From the NCBI RefSeq assembly GCF_002104475.1, contig NZ_NBOF01000003.1:1-64000 (forward strand): 64,000 nt of DNA, given 5' to 3'. The notes beneath the pieces are model-generated. The model was not told the origin of the DNA. It was given only the letters and a program-made list of their open reading frames with translations, and searched no databases. The DNA is from Cognaticolwellia mytili. GTDB lineage: Bacteria; Pseudomonadota; Gammaproteobacteria; Enterobacterales; Alteromonadaceae. Position 1 is the first letter of the stretch. Each line of letters begins with the position of its first letter. The position numbers and the translations under genes are program-made. Below, one piece after another: positions 21,384 through 30,356 of this stretch.

Positions 21384-22688
21384 TTAATTGCTGCGATGTT
21401 CGAAGCTATATTTTACTTCTGGCACTAACGTCGCGGAGTTATCTTGTGGCGTAGTGAAGTATTCAACCGTGAGCTTGTCGGTTTTATTATCTACGGTTAC
21501 GTGGGCAAAGCCCCAAGTGAAGCTTTTAGACCATAACAATCGATATTGAGGATACTTTAATGCTTGCTGCTCAGCAAATGGTGTATGTTTACCGCGCATT
21601 TTTGAGGCAGCGCCACTGATAATTAACGGCAGTGGTGAGTTGTTTTGAGCTTCGGGATATAAAGAGCAATTGTCGGTTAATAACTCTAAATCATGCTCAT
21701 GCCCTGCAATATAAGCATCGGCATATTGGCATAGTGTTGGCATTATAAGCTTTCTTAGCACATGGCCTTCGCTATATTTAGTACCACCAATTGACCATAA
21801 AATATGATGGCCATAAACAATTTTCCATTTTGCTGTCGATTCAGCCAAGCCTTGTTGTAGCCATGTTAACTGTGTTTTGTCTTCATTATTCACCGGGCCT
21901 TCATGTGGGTCGTGTTTTTCTAATTCGGCGTGGCCACTGGCCATTGCTTCAGTAATATTTCCTTCGCTGCCATCGGCGTTTAATGGTACTTCATAGAATG
22001 TTTGTCCTGATAACAGCATGTTGCTATCAATAACAAAAAACTCGATATCGTTACCGGGCGTACCTTTTTTGTAGCTATAGTAGCCTTTTTCGCCCATGTG
22101 GAAGTTTTTTTGCTTTGCCATCCATTGACGTTGCAGTGCGACACCTTTTCTTGAGGTTTTCCAGTCATGATTGCCCAAAGCTGAATACACCATAAGCTCT
22201 GGCTCTTCTATAAATAAAGGTGTTAGCGGTTTAAGGATAAGATCGTTCATACGCTTTTGATCGTCCTTACCGTCATTGGCATCCGCGCCATCAGGGTAAA
22301 TGTTATCGCCTAGCTGGATAGCTAAATCACATGCTCGTTGTTGGCATAAACTCGCCATTGCATGGCCTACTGCAGCAGCGCCACCTTGCTCTGTCGCAAT
22401 AGTCGTTCCTGGATAAACATAAATAGGTGCATGTTCAAATTCAGCAAGTGGTCGATGATCTTCGAGCCAATCTTGTTTTTCTTTGGCAATCAACTGTGCT
22501 TTATTACGTGGGTGCTTGATGTGCTTCGCTTTTGGGTAATCAGTATGGTAGCCACCATCACCAAAAGCTAAAAAGCTAATTTTACTTGCCAATAGTTCAG
22601 CGTTATTTTTTATTGGCTTATCAGCGCTTTGGCAAGCAGTAAGGAACAGTAAGCAGGTTAGGGTAAATGCAGTGTTTAGTTTTTTCAT
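21384..22688 (-). CDS. Lipoprotein metallophosphoesterase (purple acid phosphatase-like)
   Basis: A 434-aa predicted outer-membrane or periplasmic phosphatase. Lipobox LTAC with C19. The calcineurin-like metal motifs follow in order: FGDGG near 43, LGDNIYPDG near 125, LGNHDW near 170, GHH near 295 and GHEHD near 335, matching the GD..GD...GNH(D/E)...H...GHxH signature. The size and motifs resemble acid phosphatase type 5 enzymes. It lies 160 bases downstream of a TonB-dependent receptor on the same strand with an intervening hairpin, and both may answer to a Pho-like box upstream. It may release phosphate from organic esters at the cell surface. Confidence 0.87.
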   Translation of the reverse strand: MKKLNTAFTLTCLLFLTACQSADKPIKNNAELLASKISFLAFGDGGYHTDYPKAKHIKHPRNKAQLIAKEKQDWLEDHRPLAEFEHAPIYVYPGTTIATEQGGAAAVGHAMASLCQQRACDLAIQLGDNIYPDGADANDGKDDQKRMNDLILKPLTPLFIEEPELMVYSALGNHDWKTSRKGVALQRQWMAKQKNFHMGEKGYYSYKKGTPGNDIEFFVIDSNMLLSGQTFYEVPLNADGSEGNITEAMASGHAELEKHDPHEGPVNNEDKTQLTWLQQGLAESTAKWKIVYGHHILWSIGGTKYSEGHVLRKLIMPTLCQYADAYIAGHEHDLELLTDNCSLYPEAQNNSPLPLIISGAASKMRGKHTPFAEQQALKYPQYRLLWSKSFTWGFAHVTVDNKTDKLTVEYFTTPQDNSATLVPEVKYSFEHRSN

Positions 22689-22770
22689 AGTTTTATTTTT
22701 TAAAAAGACATTTGATGGTGATTTCTTATCACGTTATTTGCTATAAAGTTGTTTGCTATAAAACAGTACC

Positions 22771-22803
22771 TGAAGTCGTCTTCATATTATCGTGACGACT
22801 TCA
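22771..22803. terminator. Intercistronic hairpin between receptor and phosphatase genes
   Basis: TGAAGTCGTC (22771-22780) and GACGACTTCA (22794-22803) form a perfect 10-bp stem with a 13-nt loop. No T-tract follows on the minus strand, so it is more likely an mRNA processing or stabilising structure, or a leaky terminator, than a full stop. Confidence 0.5.
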
Positions 22804-22848
22804 TCACTGTTGTATATTCGTGGCTGAGCTTTTGAGCTTAGCGACTTT

Positions 22849-25653
22849 TTATAAAGAATTAATCGTAAAACCTAACTCAAATGAAGCGCCGTATTCTTCA
22901 TACTGGTAATTGTAATTAGTACTTCCGTGATAAAGGTATAGTGGCTCGTCGGTTAAGTTAACCGCGTTAAAGTAAATTTGCATGCTATCGTCAACGTAGT
23001 ATTTTGCCGAAAAATCCAATTGGTTATGACTGTCTTCATAGACGCTAATTTTGTTGTCGATAGACTGAAAGCTTTCACTTTTAAATGTCGTACTTAAACG
23101 GGCACTAAATTTGTTATTTTCAAAGCCTAGCATTAAGTTGGCTACGGTATCGGCTTGGTTAGGTAGCTTATCGTCTGTATTAACGAATGTACCATTAGCA
23201 CCAACAAAAATGCCTGAGTTAAAGTTTTTAGTCCAAGAAAGTTCGATACCGGTCAATGACGCCGAGCCTGCATTGGTGGCTTGAATAACTTCCTTGTATC
23301 CATCCCATTGACCGTTGTCTTGCACTTGTGATTTAACAATATAATTATCAATGTTTTTATAAAATAGTCCGGCTGAAATCACGCCGATATGACCAGGGTA
23401 ATATTCAAGCGATAAATCAATATTGTCAGATTCATAAGGTGCTAAATCAGGGTTACCTACTTCTGCTTTACGTTCCGTTTCAATAACGCCATTGTCTTCA
23501 GACACCTCACTTTCTATCACTTGATATGCAGCTGAGTCTCCGAAGCTTGGGCGTGCGATAGTTTGGGTAAAAGCAAAACGCGCAATTAATTTGTCTGACG
23601 CTGAATATTTTACGTTTAAACTAGGTAGCAGGTGATGATAGTTTTTATTGACTTGCCATGGCGAAATGACAACTTGTTCATTATCATTATCATTCACTTC
23701 ATCTGCTATCAGTTCAACGCGATTACCTTGTGTTTCGAAGCGAGTCTCTTCATATCGAAGGCCGGTAATAATACGCCATTTATTAATATCTAGGGTGATC
23801 ATTGCGTATGCTGAACTGACATCTTCTTCACTTTTAAATGAATTGCCTTTGCTGTCGATTGTCGACTTTAATTGGTCAACTTCAAACTCAGCACGATTTG
23901 CTAGTACATAGGATTTCAAAGAACCTTGTTGCATACCTGGACCAAAATCCCCTAAGTTGTAATTAGGTACTGAGCTTGCAAGTTGTTGTGCACTTATATC
24001 GTCGAAACCACCGTTATAAATAGTCGCGTTGGCGTCGTTTAACTTCTCTCTTGCTTGATGTTTAAAACCAAACTGAAATTGGGCATTGTTATTCTGCCAA
24101 ACGAAATCACGCGTAAAATCAACTTTGATGCTAAGTTCTTTGTCTTCTGCTAGGTTATTTTCGTAGGCAACTTCATCCATAGCAAAGTTATTTAAGTCAT
24201 GCGCTGCTGCTGACTGTGTTAACTGAGGAATATTACCTGTGCTGTTATAGCCTAGGGCTAAATCTTCACCAACGAAGGTAACATCAAGGCGGTTTGGCTC
24301 TTTCTCACTTGATTTTGAGTAACCTAGATCATATTCAACTAACCAAGTGTCGAGTTGATTTTCACCACCGAGTACCAAGGAAAGGATCTCTTGTTGTTCA
24401 AACCTGTCTTTCGTATCACGTTCCATTTCAGCATCTGAAAATTGTGCTGAATTTTCATTATAAGTACTTAAATCAATGACGCCCTTGTCAAACTTATATT
24501 GATTTCGCAGGCGGAATTCATCATCAGAAAATTTACTGTATAAGGTTCTGAAATAGTATTTGTCAGTACTTGAGGTGTGTAGATCAAAATTTAGCGCTGC
24601 GCCAAAGCGTTCACGCGTTATTTCGTAAGAACGTTGCTCTATTTCTTCAGCAGAGAATATGTCGACATCATCACCGGTTGCGGCGTCTTCGTATTCAAAT
24701 TCCGCCCAGCCGCCATCTGTTTCAACATTGTGAGAGCCGAACTTTCGTTCAAACCAAGATACTGCCCCAGCAACACCAAGTTGTGCACCTGAAGATAAGT
24801 CGAAAATATCGGTATAGCTACCTGATAATTTTGGGCTGGTATCTTCCATTAACTCATTATATGAACCTTGAACGGTAGCGCTATAGCTTCGTCCTTGACG
24901 ATCGAAGGCACTTAAGCTTTTTACCTCAATCGAGCCACCTACGGCGTTAGCGTCCATATCAGGCGTTACTGTTTTACTGACCTCCAAACTTTGAATAAGC
25001 TCAGATGGAATAACATCTAAAGCAACACTGCGCTTACCTGATTCTGGTGATGGCACGTTAACACCATTAATAGTGACATTGTTTAGATTGGGATCGATAC
25101 CGCGAATAGCGACGAAACGGCCTTCACCTTGATCACGCTGAATTGATAAGCCGGGTAAACGTTGCAATGCTTCGGCGGCATTTTGATCCGGTGATTGACC
25201 GATAGTGTCAGCGCTGACAATCGACATTAAATTATCAGCATTTTTTTGGCGATTGATTGCGCCAGCTTGTCCGGCACGTTGGCCATAAACAATAATATTG
25301 TCCATGGCTGCTGCTTCGCCACCAATAATAAACTTCTGATCTTGTTTGGTTGCTGCGGTGACTGAAATTTTCTTAGTGATGGTAGGCACGCCAAGGTAAG
25401 AAATTTCTATGGTGTAGTCACCGTCAGGCAGTTGTGCAAAACGGAAAGAGCCATCACGGGCTGAAATCGTGGTAAGTTCAAGTTCTTTAATATGAACTTT
25501 TGCCCCTTCGAAATAAACGGTATTTGATGCATCAGTGATGCGGCCGCCGAAATCAGTATCTTTTGCCATAATACCGGAACTAAAAATTGCGGTGCTGCAA
25601 GCGATTGCAATGGCCGAACGTTGAAAAACTTGCCAGGAACTCGTTTTAATCAT
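22849..25653 (-). CDS. TonB-dependent receptor with N-terminal carboxypeptidase-like domain
   Basis: A 934-aa outer-membrane receptor. Signal peptide to about residue 30; a carboxypeptidase-regulatory-like beta domain (about 33-115: GRITDASNTVYFEGAKVHI, DGSFRFAQLPDGDYTIEI); plug domain (about 140-240) with AAEALQRLPGLSIQRDQGEG and RGIDPNLNNVTINGV; then a long beta-barrel with aromatic strand ends. The protein ends GFTINSL, not in the usual Phe. The downstream phosphatase and a Pho-like box suggest uptake of a phosphorylated compound or of its product. This is inference; the substrate is not readable from sequence. Confidence 0.9.
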   Translation of the reverse strand: MIKTSSWQVFQRSAIAIACSTAIFSSGIMAKDTDFGGRITDASNTVYFEGAKVHIKELELTTISARDGSFRFAQLPDGDYTIEISYLGVPTITKKISVTAATKQDQKFIIGGEAAAMDNIIVYGQRAGQAGAINRQKNADNLMSIVSADTIGQSPDQNAAEALQRLPGLSIQRDQGEGRFVAIRGIDPNLNNVTINGVNVPSPESGKRSVALDVIPSELIQSLEVSKTVTPDMDANAVGGSIEVKSLSAFDRQGRSYSATVQGSYNELMEDTSPKLSGSYTDIFDLSSGAQLGVAGAVSWFERKFGSHNVETDGGWAEFEYEDAATGDDVDIFSAEEIEQRSYEITRERFGAALNFDLHTSSTDKYYFRTLYSKFSDDEFRLRNQYKFDKGVIDLSTYNENSAQFSDAEMERDTKDRFEQQEILSLVLGGENQLDTWLVEYDLGYSKSSEKEPNRLDVTFVGEDLALGYNSTGNIPQLTQSAAAHDLNNFAMDEVAYENNLAEDKELSIKVDFTRDFVWQNNNAQFQFGFKHQAREKLNDANATIYNGGFDDISAQQLASSVPNYNLGDFGPGMQQGSLKSYVLANRAEFEVDQLKSTIDSKGNSFKSEEDVSSAYAMITLDINKWRIITGLRYEETRFETQGNRVELIADEVNDNDNEQVVISPWQVNKNYHHLLPSLNVKYSASDKLIARFAFTQTIARPSFGDSAAYQVIESEVSEDNGVIETERKAEVGNPDLAPYESDNIDLSLEYYPGHIGVISAGLFYKNIDNYIVKSQVQDNGQWDGYKEVIQATNAGSASLTGIELSWTKNFNSGIFVGANGTFVNTDDKLPNQADTVANLMLGFENNKFSARLSTTFKSESFQSIDNKISVYEDSHNQLDFSAKYYVDDSMQIYFNAVNLTDEPLYLYHGSTNYNYQYEEYGASFELGFTINSL

Positions 25654-25998
25654 ATTAAATACTCGGTTTTTTATTATTTATTTGTACAAAAATAGAGGTT
25701 AGGTTAAGCCATGATTTATTGGCTGTAGAAGCTACAGGCTTTACATGACAGAATTATTTCAGAACGCTTAAATTATTTTGTTTATTGTTAGAGCTAATTT
25801 GAATTGCTAATGTGTAAATGAAGCTGGTGGGGGGCATTGTTGGGGATACAAATGAATTACCGTCATTTAGATGAAAAAACTACTTATCTAAGTTCGTTTA
25901 CTTAACATATTTAGCATGTGATTTTCTCTTGTATAGACATGTCATTGAGACTGCCATATTATTGTTGACAAAATTATAACAATCTTAATCTTTGGAAC
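25654..25998. other. Divergent intergenic region, receptor and prolyl oligopeptidase
   Basis: A 345-base gap holding two divergent promoters. Apart from the Pho-like box it contains the small palindrome CTGTAG-AAG-CTACAG (about 25725-25739). A second PhoB-like pair near 25938-25956 has the wrong spacing (five bases) and was not accepted. No small gene seen. Confidence 0.4.
25745..25762 (-). promoter_or_regulatory. Putative Pho box upstream of the receptor-phosphatase genes
   Basis: On the minus strand the sequence reads CTGAAAT-AATT-CTGTCAT: two 7-mers with a 4-base spacer. The PhoB consensus is CTGTCAT-A(A/T)AA-CTGTCA(T/C); the second half matches fully and the first in five of seven bases. 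It is 92 bases before the TonB receptor start. A clear -10 at the expected spacing is not obvious. Confidence 0.45.
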
Positions 25999-28176
25999 AT
26001 GATGAATTCTAAAAAAATCACCTTAAGTTCAGCGGTGTTACTCGCCATATTTGGTCTTTCCGGCTGCGGCCAAGATACTGCACCGACTGCAGTAGCAGAA
26101 AAAGAAGTTACTACACCAGAACAAGCTACAGCGGTTACTTATCCAACAACAAAAAAAATTGATGTTGTTGATGATTACTTCGGTACAAAAGTAACTGACT
26201 CTTACCGTTGGTTAGAAGACGATATGAGTGCTGAAACAGCTGAGTGGGTAAAAGCACAAAATAAAACCACTTATGGTTATTTAGAGCAAATTCCTTACCG
26301 CGATAAAATAAAATCGCGCCTAGCCGCATTGTTGGATTATGAAAAAGTGGGTATGCCATTTATTGAAGGCGACTATAGCTATTTTTACAAAAATGATGGA
26401 CTACAAAATCAGTATGTTTTGTATCGTCAAAAGGGGGATGAAGCAGCAGAAGTATTTTTAGATCCAAATGCTTTTAGTGAAGACGGTACTGTTTCTTTAG
26501 CAAGTATTGAATTTAGTGAAGACGGCTCGCATGCTGTTTATCTGATTTCAGAAGGTGGCAGTGATTGGCGTAAGGCGCGAGTTATTGATACTAGAACTAA
26601 AGAAGTGCTTGAGCCTGAATTAATAGATATTAAGTTTAGTGGCCTTTCTTGGGTAGGGAATGAAGGTTTTTACTATTCAAGTTACGACAAGCCTAAGGGC
26701 AGCGAACTTTCTGCGAAAACTGATCAACACAAACTTTATTATCACAAGCTAGGTACTGCGCAATCAGAAGATATCTTAGTATTCGGTGGTATTGATGCAG
26801 AAAAGCATCGTTATGTTAGTGGTGAAGTAACGAAAGACGGTAAATATTTATTAGTTTACGCCTCTGTTTCAACATCAGGAAATAAACTCTTTATTAAAGA
26901 TTTAGCTAAAGCCGATGCACCATTAGTTGAAGCGATTGATAATACCGACTCTGATACCTACATGGTTAGCAGTAACGGCGATGACTTATTATTTGTCACT
27001 AACAAGAACGCACCAAATAAACGCGTTGTAAAAGTTAGCGCATTAAAGCCAAGCCCTGAAAATTGGGTTGACCTAATTCCAGAAACAGAGAATGTGTTAT
27101 CTGTATCTACAGGCGGTAAATATTTATTTGCCAAATACATGAAAGACGCTACATCGTTGATTCAGCAATACGACTTAAATGGTAAGCTAATTCGTGATAT
27201 TACATTACCTGAAGTTGGTACAGCAGGCGGTTTTAGCGGTAAAGAATCGCAAGATAACGTTTATTATTCGTTTAGTAACCAAAAAACACCTTCAACTATT
27301 TTCACCTTAGACTTGGCAAGTGGAGAATCTACTGTGCACATGAAGTCGAAAGTGAAATTTAATAGCGCTGACTTTGAGTCAAAACAAGTATTTTATACTT
27401 CGAAAGATGGCACTAAAGTACCGATGATTATTACCCATAAAAAAGGCTTAAAGCTTGATGGTAATAATCCAACGATTCTTTATGGTTACGGTGGCTTTAA
27501 CGTAAGTTTACAACCGCAATTTAGCTCTACTCGTGCTGCATGGTTAGAATTAGGTGGTGTTTATGCTGTCGCTAACTTACGTGGCGGTGGTGAGTACGGT
27601 AAAAAATGGCATAACGCTGGTACGAAATTGAAGAAGCAAAACGTTTTTGACGACTTTATTGCTGCCGCTGAATACCTGATCAGTGAAAAAGTGACCTCTT
27701 CTGATAAATTAGCCGTAATGGGCGGTTCTAACGGTGGTTTACTTGTTGGTGCGGTAATGACGCAACGTCCTGAGCTATTTAAAGTGGCATTGCCGGCGGT
27801 AGGTGTACTTGATATGTTGCGTTACCATACCTTTACTTCAGGTGCTGGTTGGGCATATGACTACGGTAAATCTGATGACAATGCTGAAATGTTTAACTAC
27901 TTACTTGCATATTCTCCAGTACATAATGTAAAAGCTGGTACTCATTACCCTGCAACGATGGTGACAACTGGCGATCACGATGACCGTGTTGTACCTGCGC
28001 ACTCATTTAAGTTTGCAGCTGAATTACAAGCGAAGCAAGCTGGCGCTAATCCAACATTAATTCGTATTGAAACAGATGCTGGCCATGGTGCGGGGACGCC
28101 AATTAGCAAAACGATTGACCAGTATGCTGATATTTATGGTTTTACCTTATTTAATATGGGCGTGAAGGATATTTAG
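25999..28176 (+). CDS. Prolyl oligopeptidase family serine peptidase (S9A), lipoprotein
   Basis: A 725-aa POP-family peptidase with a lipoprotein signal (lipobox LSGC, C23), so membrane-anchored and likely periplasmic. N-terminal entry [18 protein letters not shown], seven-bladed propeller region in the middle, then the alpha/beta-hydrolase: [23 protein letters not shown], nucleophile S577 in GGSNGGLL, the aspartate in GDHDDRVVP at 659-665 and H696 in DAGHGAG. Two adjacent ATGs open the gene; the first is used. It should cleave short peptides after proline. A strong terminator follows. Confidence 0.94.
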   Translation: MMNSKKITLSSAVLLAIFGLSGCGQDTAPTAVAEKEVTTPEQATAVTYPTTKKIDVVDDYFGTKVTDSYRWLEDDMSAETAEWVKAQNKTTYGYLEQIPYRDKIKSRLAALLDYEKVGMPFIEGDYSYFYKNDGLQNQYVLYRQKGDEAAEVFLDPNAFSEDGTVSLASIEFSEDGSHAVYLISEGGSDWRKARVIDTRTKEVLEPELIDIKFSGLSWVGNEGFYYSSYDKPKGSELSAKTDQHKLYYHKLGTAQSEDILVFGGIDAEKHRYVSGEVTKDGKYLLVYASVSTSGNKLFIKDLAKADAPLVEAIDNTDSDTYMVSSNGDDLLFVTNKNAPNKRVVKVSALKPSPENWVDLIPETENVLSVSTGGKYLFAKYMKDATSLIQQYDLNGKLIRDITLPEVGTAGGFSGKESQDNVYYSFSNQKTPSTIFTLDLASGESTVHMKSKVKFNSADFESKQVFYTSKDGTKVPMIITHKKGLKLDGNNPTILYGYGGFNVSLQPQFSSTRAAWLELGGVYAVANLRGGGEYGKKWHNAGTKLKKQNVFDDFIAAAEYLISEKVTSSDKLAVMGGSNGGLLVGAVMTQRPELFKVALPAVGVLDMLRYHTFTSGAGWAYDYGKSDDNAEMFNYLLAYSPVHNVKAGTHYPATMVTTGDHDDRVVPAHSFKFAAELQAKQAGANPTLIRIETDAGHGAGTPISKTIDQYADIYGFTLFNMGVKDI

Positions 28177-28202
28177 ACCCAGCTAAATAAATATAAGCAA
28201 GC

Positions 28203-28232
28203 AAAAGCCCTGTAATTACAGGGCTTTTTTAA
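28203..28232 (+). terminator. Rho-independent terminator of the prolyl oligopeptidase gene
   Basis: AAAAGCCCTGTAA/TTACAGGGCTTTT is a near-perfect palindrome (28203-28228) with a run of T's at the end. Confidence 0.88.
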
Positions 28233-28379
28233 TTCACCTTGAGGAAAGCAGCGACAGTGAATTAATTGGCTTTCGCAATTGTAAGTGCTTTGCATACATT
28301 TGCACGACAATTTCATGCTATTGTACTTGATGTCTTATCTTCATAATGGCCTCAATTAACAAAGACGTGGAATCACATT

Positions 28380-29429
28380 ATGAAAAATTTAGCACTTATA
28401 ACCTCGGTACTGATTACCGTACTTGCATTGCAAGCTTGCGGGAGCAGTTCAAAAAAATCGACGGCACCGACTACACCAACAACTCCGACTACGCCAACGA
28501 CGCCTCCAACAACACCAACGGCTCCTGAGGCTGTGCATCATATTCAGCCAGAAGATGTGGCGGAGTATATAGAAAAGTACCAAAGTCAGCAGGCCGAAGT
28601 TGAATTACAAATTGAGGGGGTTAAGCATAAACTTGGTCTCCTTGATTTTTCTCAAGAAGAAAAAGTTATTGTGGCACGATATGAAAAAGGATTTGTATTG
28701 ATAGGTTTTGATTTTGAAGAGGAAAAACCAAGAAATTTTTTTAGAATAATAGATAGTGAATCAAAAGATTTTTCAGAAGCGGCTGAAAACCCTGTTCGTG
28801 TGCTTGATGGTTTAAGTTTGGCAATTACCAGTGAAGGTGAAAATGCTGTTTTTACAGGTAGTGTTGCAGATGTTAATACCCTTGCTCAGTTTAATATTCG
28901 TTTAGTTTTTAATGAGTCATTAATCAGTGGTGGTAGTAGTGTTGTTGAAGTATCTGGCACTAAAGCTATGATTAATGGCGACCTTGGTACAAAAACATAC
29001 GTACAAATAACCGATCTAATTAATAATCACCCTAAAGTTGATACATTATTACTACAAGAAATCAGTGGTTCAGTAAATGACGCAATTAATATGCACACAG
29101 GTAGATTAGTACGTAATGCGCAACTGACAACTATGGTTGAAGCTACATCTGATATTAACTCTGGTGGTGTTGATTTATATGCTGCGGGCTTTAAAAGGGT
29201 TTATAGCGACGGTGCAAAACTTGGTGTTCACTCATGGTGTTGTACTGAGGGCAAACCAGCCGACGAATTAGGTAGAGATCATAAAGGTCATGGCGCGCAA
29301 CTAACTTTCTTTAGAGAAATGCTAGGGGCTGAGTTGGGGCCAGAGTTTTACTTTTTTACTATTGAAGCAGCGCCTCACAATACGGTACATGTGATGACAA
29401 AAGCTGAGTTAGATAAGTACTTGTTATAG
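28380..29429 (+). CDS. Lipoprotein with ClpP-fold (COG3904-like) domain
   Basis: A 349-aa lipoprotein: signal with C20 in LALQAC, then a Thr-Pro linker (about 29-50, TTP repeats), an unrecognised middle domain (about 55-200), and a C-terminal domain resembling COG3904, which has the ClpP/crotonase fold. Evidence: the segment starting GSVNDAINMHTGRLVRNAQL, then INSGGVDLYAAGFKRVYSDG with S261, and LGVHSW with H284. In ClpP the catalytic Ser and His lie at equivalent places (AASMG.FLLAAG and MIHQP), so a Ser/His pair may exist here. The C-terminal FTIEAAPHNTVHVMTKAEL is also typical of COG3904. It lies upstream of a two-component system but has its own terminator. Function unknown. Confidence 0.72.
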   Translation: MKNLALITSVLITVLALQACGSSSKKSTAPTTPTTPTTPTTPPTTPTAPEAVHHIQPEDVAEYIEKYQSQQAEVELQIEGVKHKLGLLDFSQEEKVIVARYEKGFVLIGFDFEEEKPRNFFRIIDSESKDFSEAAENPVRVLDGLSLAITSEGENAVFTGSVADVNTLAQFNIRLVFNESLISGGSSVVEVSGTKAMINGDLGTKTYVQITDLINNHPKVDTLLLQEISGSVNDAINMHTGRLVRNAQLTTMVEATSDINSGGVDLYAAGFKRVYSDGAKLGVHSWCCTEGKPADELGRDHKGHGAQLTFFREMLGAELGPEFYFFTIEAAPHNTVHVMTKAELDKYLL

Positions 29430-29452
29430 TCATTAGGTATTCGAAGTGGCTG

Positions 29453-29480
29453 AAAAGAGGCATTATTAATGCCTCTTTTT
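29453..29480 (+). terminator. Rho-independent terminator of the ClpP-fold lipoprotein gene
   Basis: AAAAGAGGCAT and ATGCCTCTTTT arms around a TATTA loop, followed by T's. It separates the lipoprotein gene from the two-component system. Confidence 0.85.
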
Positions 29481-29534
29481 TATTTTTTTGCTATATTGAT
29501 CTTAATAATCCATTAAGTGATCTATATACCTTAA

Positions 29535-30275
29535 ATGTCGAATATCCAAACTATTATGCTGGTTGAGGATGATGATAAATTAGCCTCTTTACTGCAAAAC
29601 TATCTCTCAAATTTTGGCTTCGCTGTTGTCGTTGTTCATTCAGGTATTGACGCTGTAGAACAAATAGTGACTATTCAGCCCTCGTTGGTGGTGCTTGATT
29701 TAATGTTACCAGGCCTTGATGGTCTATCTGTGTGCCGTAAAGTTAGAAATCAGTTTTCTGGGCAAATATTGATGCTGACTGCTAGTGGTGATGATATGGA
29801 TCAGGTGGCGGCACTTGAAATCGGCGCCGACGATTTTGTTCAAAAACCGATTCAGCCACGTGTACTGCTAGCACGTATTAAAAATTTATTACGACGAGAG
29901 CAAGGCTCTACAGAAGTAACTCAATCTGCTGAATTAAATCAAGTAAGCCAACCTATCCATTCAAATAAAGAAAAAGTTTTTGGTGCCTTGTGGTTGAATG
30001 AGTCATTGCAACGCTGCAAATTAAATGATGAATTAGTGCCTCTTACTCCTTCTGAATTCTTATTGTTGTGGCACTTAGCTAAACATGCTGAGCAGGTGCT
30101 AAGCCGTGAGGAGCTATTGCAATCGTTGAGAAATATTGAATATGACGGTTTAGATCGCTCGGTTGATAATAAAATAGCCCAAATAAGAAAAAAACTTAAA
30201 GACGATGCTAATCGACCACAAGGTGTAATAACGGTTAGGGGCAAAGGTTATATGTTTGTGCCCGATTATTGGTAA
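29535..30275 (+). CDS. OmpR-family response regulator (RstA-like)
   Basis: A 246-aa regulator: receiver domain (about 5-120) with acidic pocket EDDD at 11-14, phospho-acceptor D55 in VVLDLMLPG and the conserved Lys in FVQKPIQP, then an acidic Gln/Ser linker and an OmpR/PhoB winged helix (about 150-245) with LTPSEFLLLWHL and VITVRGKGYMF. The receiver around CRKVRNQFSGQILMLTAS resembles E. coli RstA. It is followed 81 bases later by its kinase gene. Confidence 0.92.
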   Translation: MSNIQTIMLVEDDDKLASLLQNYLSNFGFAVVVVHSGIDAVEQIVTIQPSLVVLDLMLPGLDGLSVCRKVRNQFSGQILMLTASGDDMDQVAALEIGADDFVQKPIQPRVLLARIKNLLRREQGSTEVTQSAELNQVSQPIHSNKEKVFGALWLNESLQRCKLNDELVPLTPSEFLLLWHLAKHAEQVLSREELLQSLRNIEYDGLDRSVDNKIAQIRKKLKDDANRPQGVITVRGKGYMFVPDYW

Positions 30276-30356
30276 TCAATATCCATACAAACGCATACAG
30301 AATAAGAGAATAATTAACGCTAAACTGCTTATATAACATTTAATTGTGCGAACTTT

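Noticed and set aside
25938-25956. Second PhoB-like pair, TGTCAT and CTGCCAT, near the prolyl oligopeptidase gene
   Set aside because: The spacer is five bases, not four, so the 11-base helical period of a Pho box is lost.
28346-28528. 60-aa ORF overlapping the ClpP-fold lipoprotein start in another frame
   Set aside because: Its end is simply the alternative frame of the Thr-Pro linker (Asn/Thr/Asp-rich); the lipoprotein frame has a signal peptide and lipobox.
28458-28530. Simple repeat in DNA, considered as a CRISPR-like or minisatellite array
   Set aside because: It is only the 9-base codon periodicity of the Thr-Thr-Pro linker within the lipoprotein gene; no spacers.
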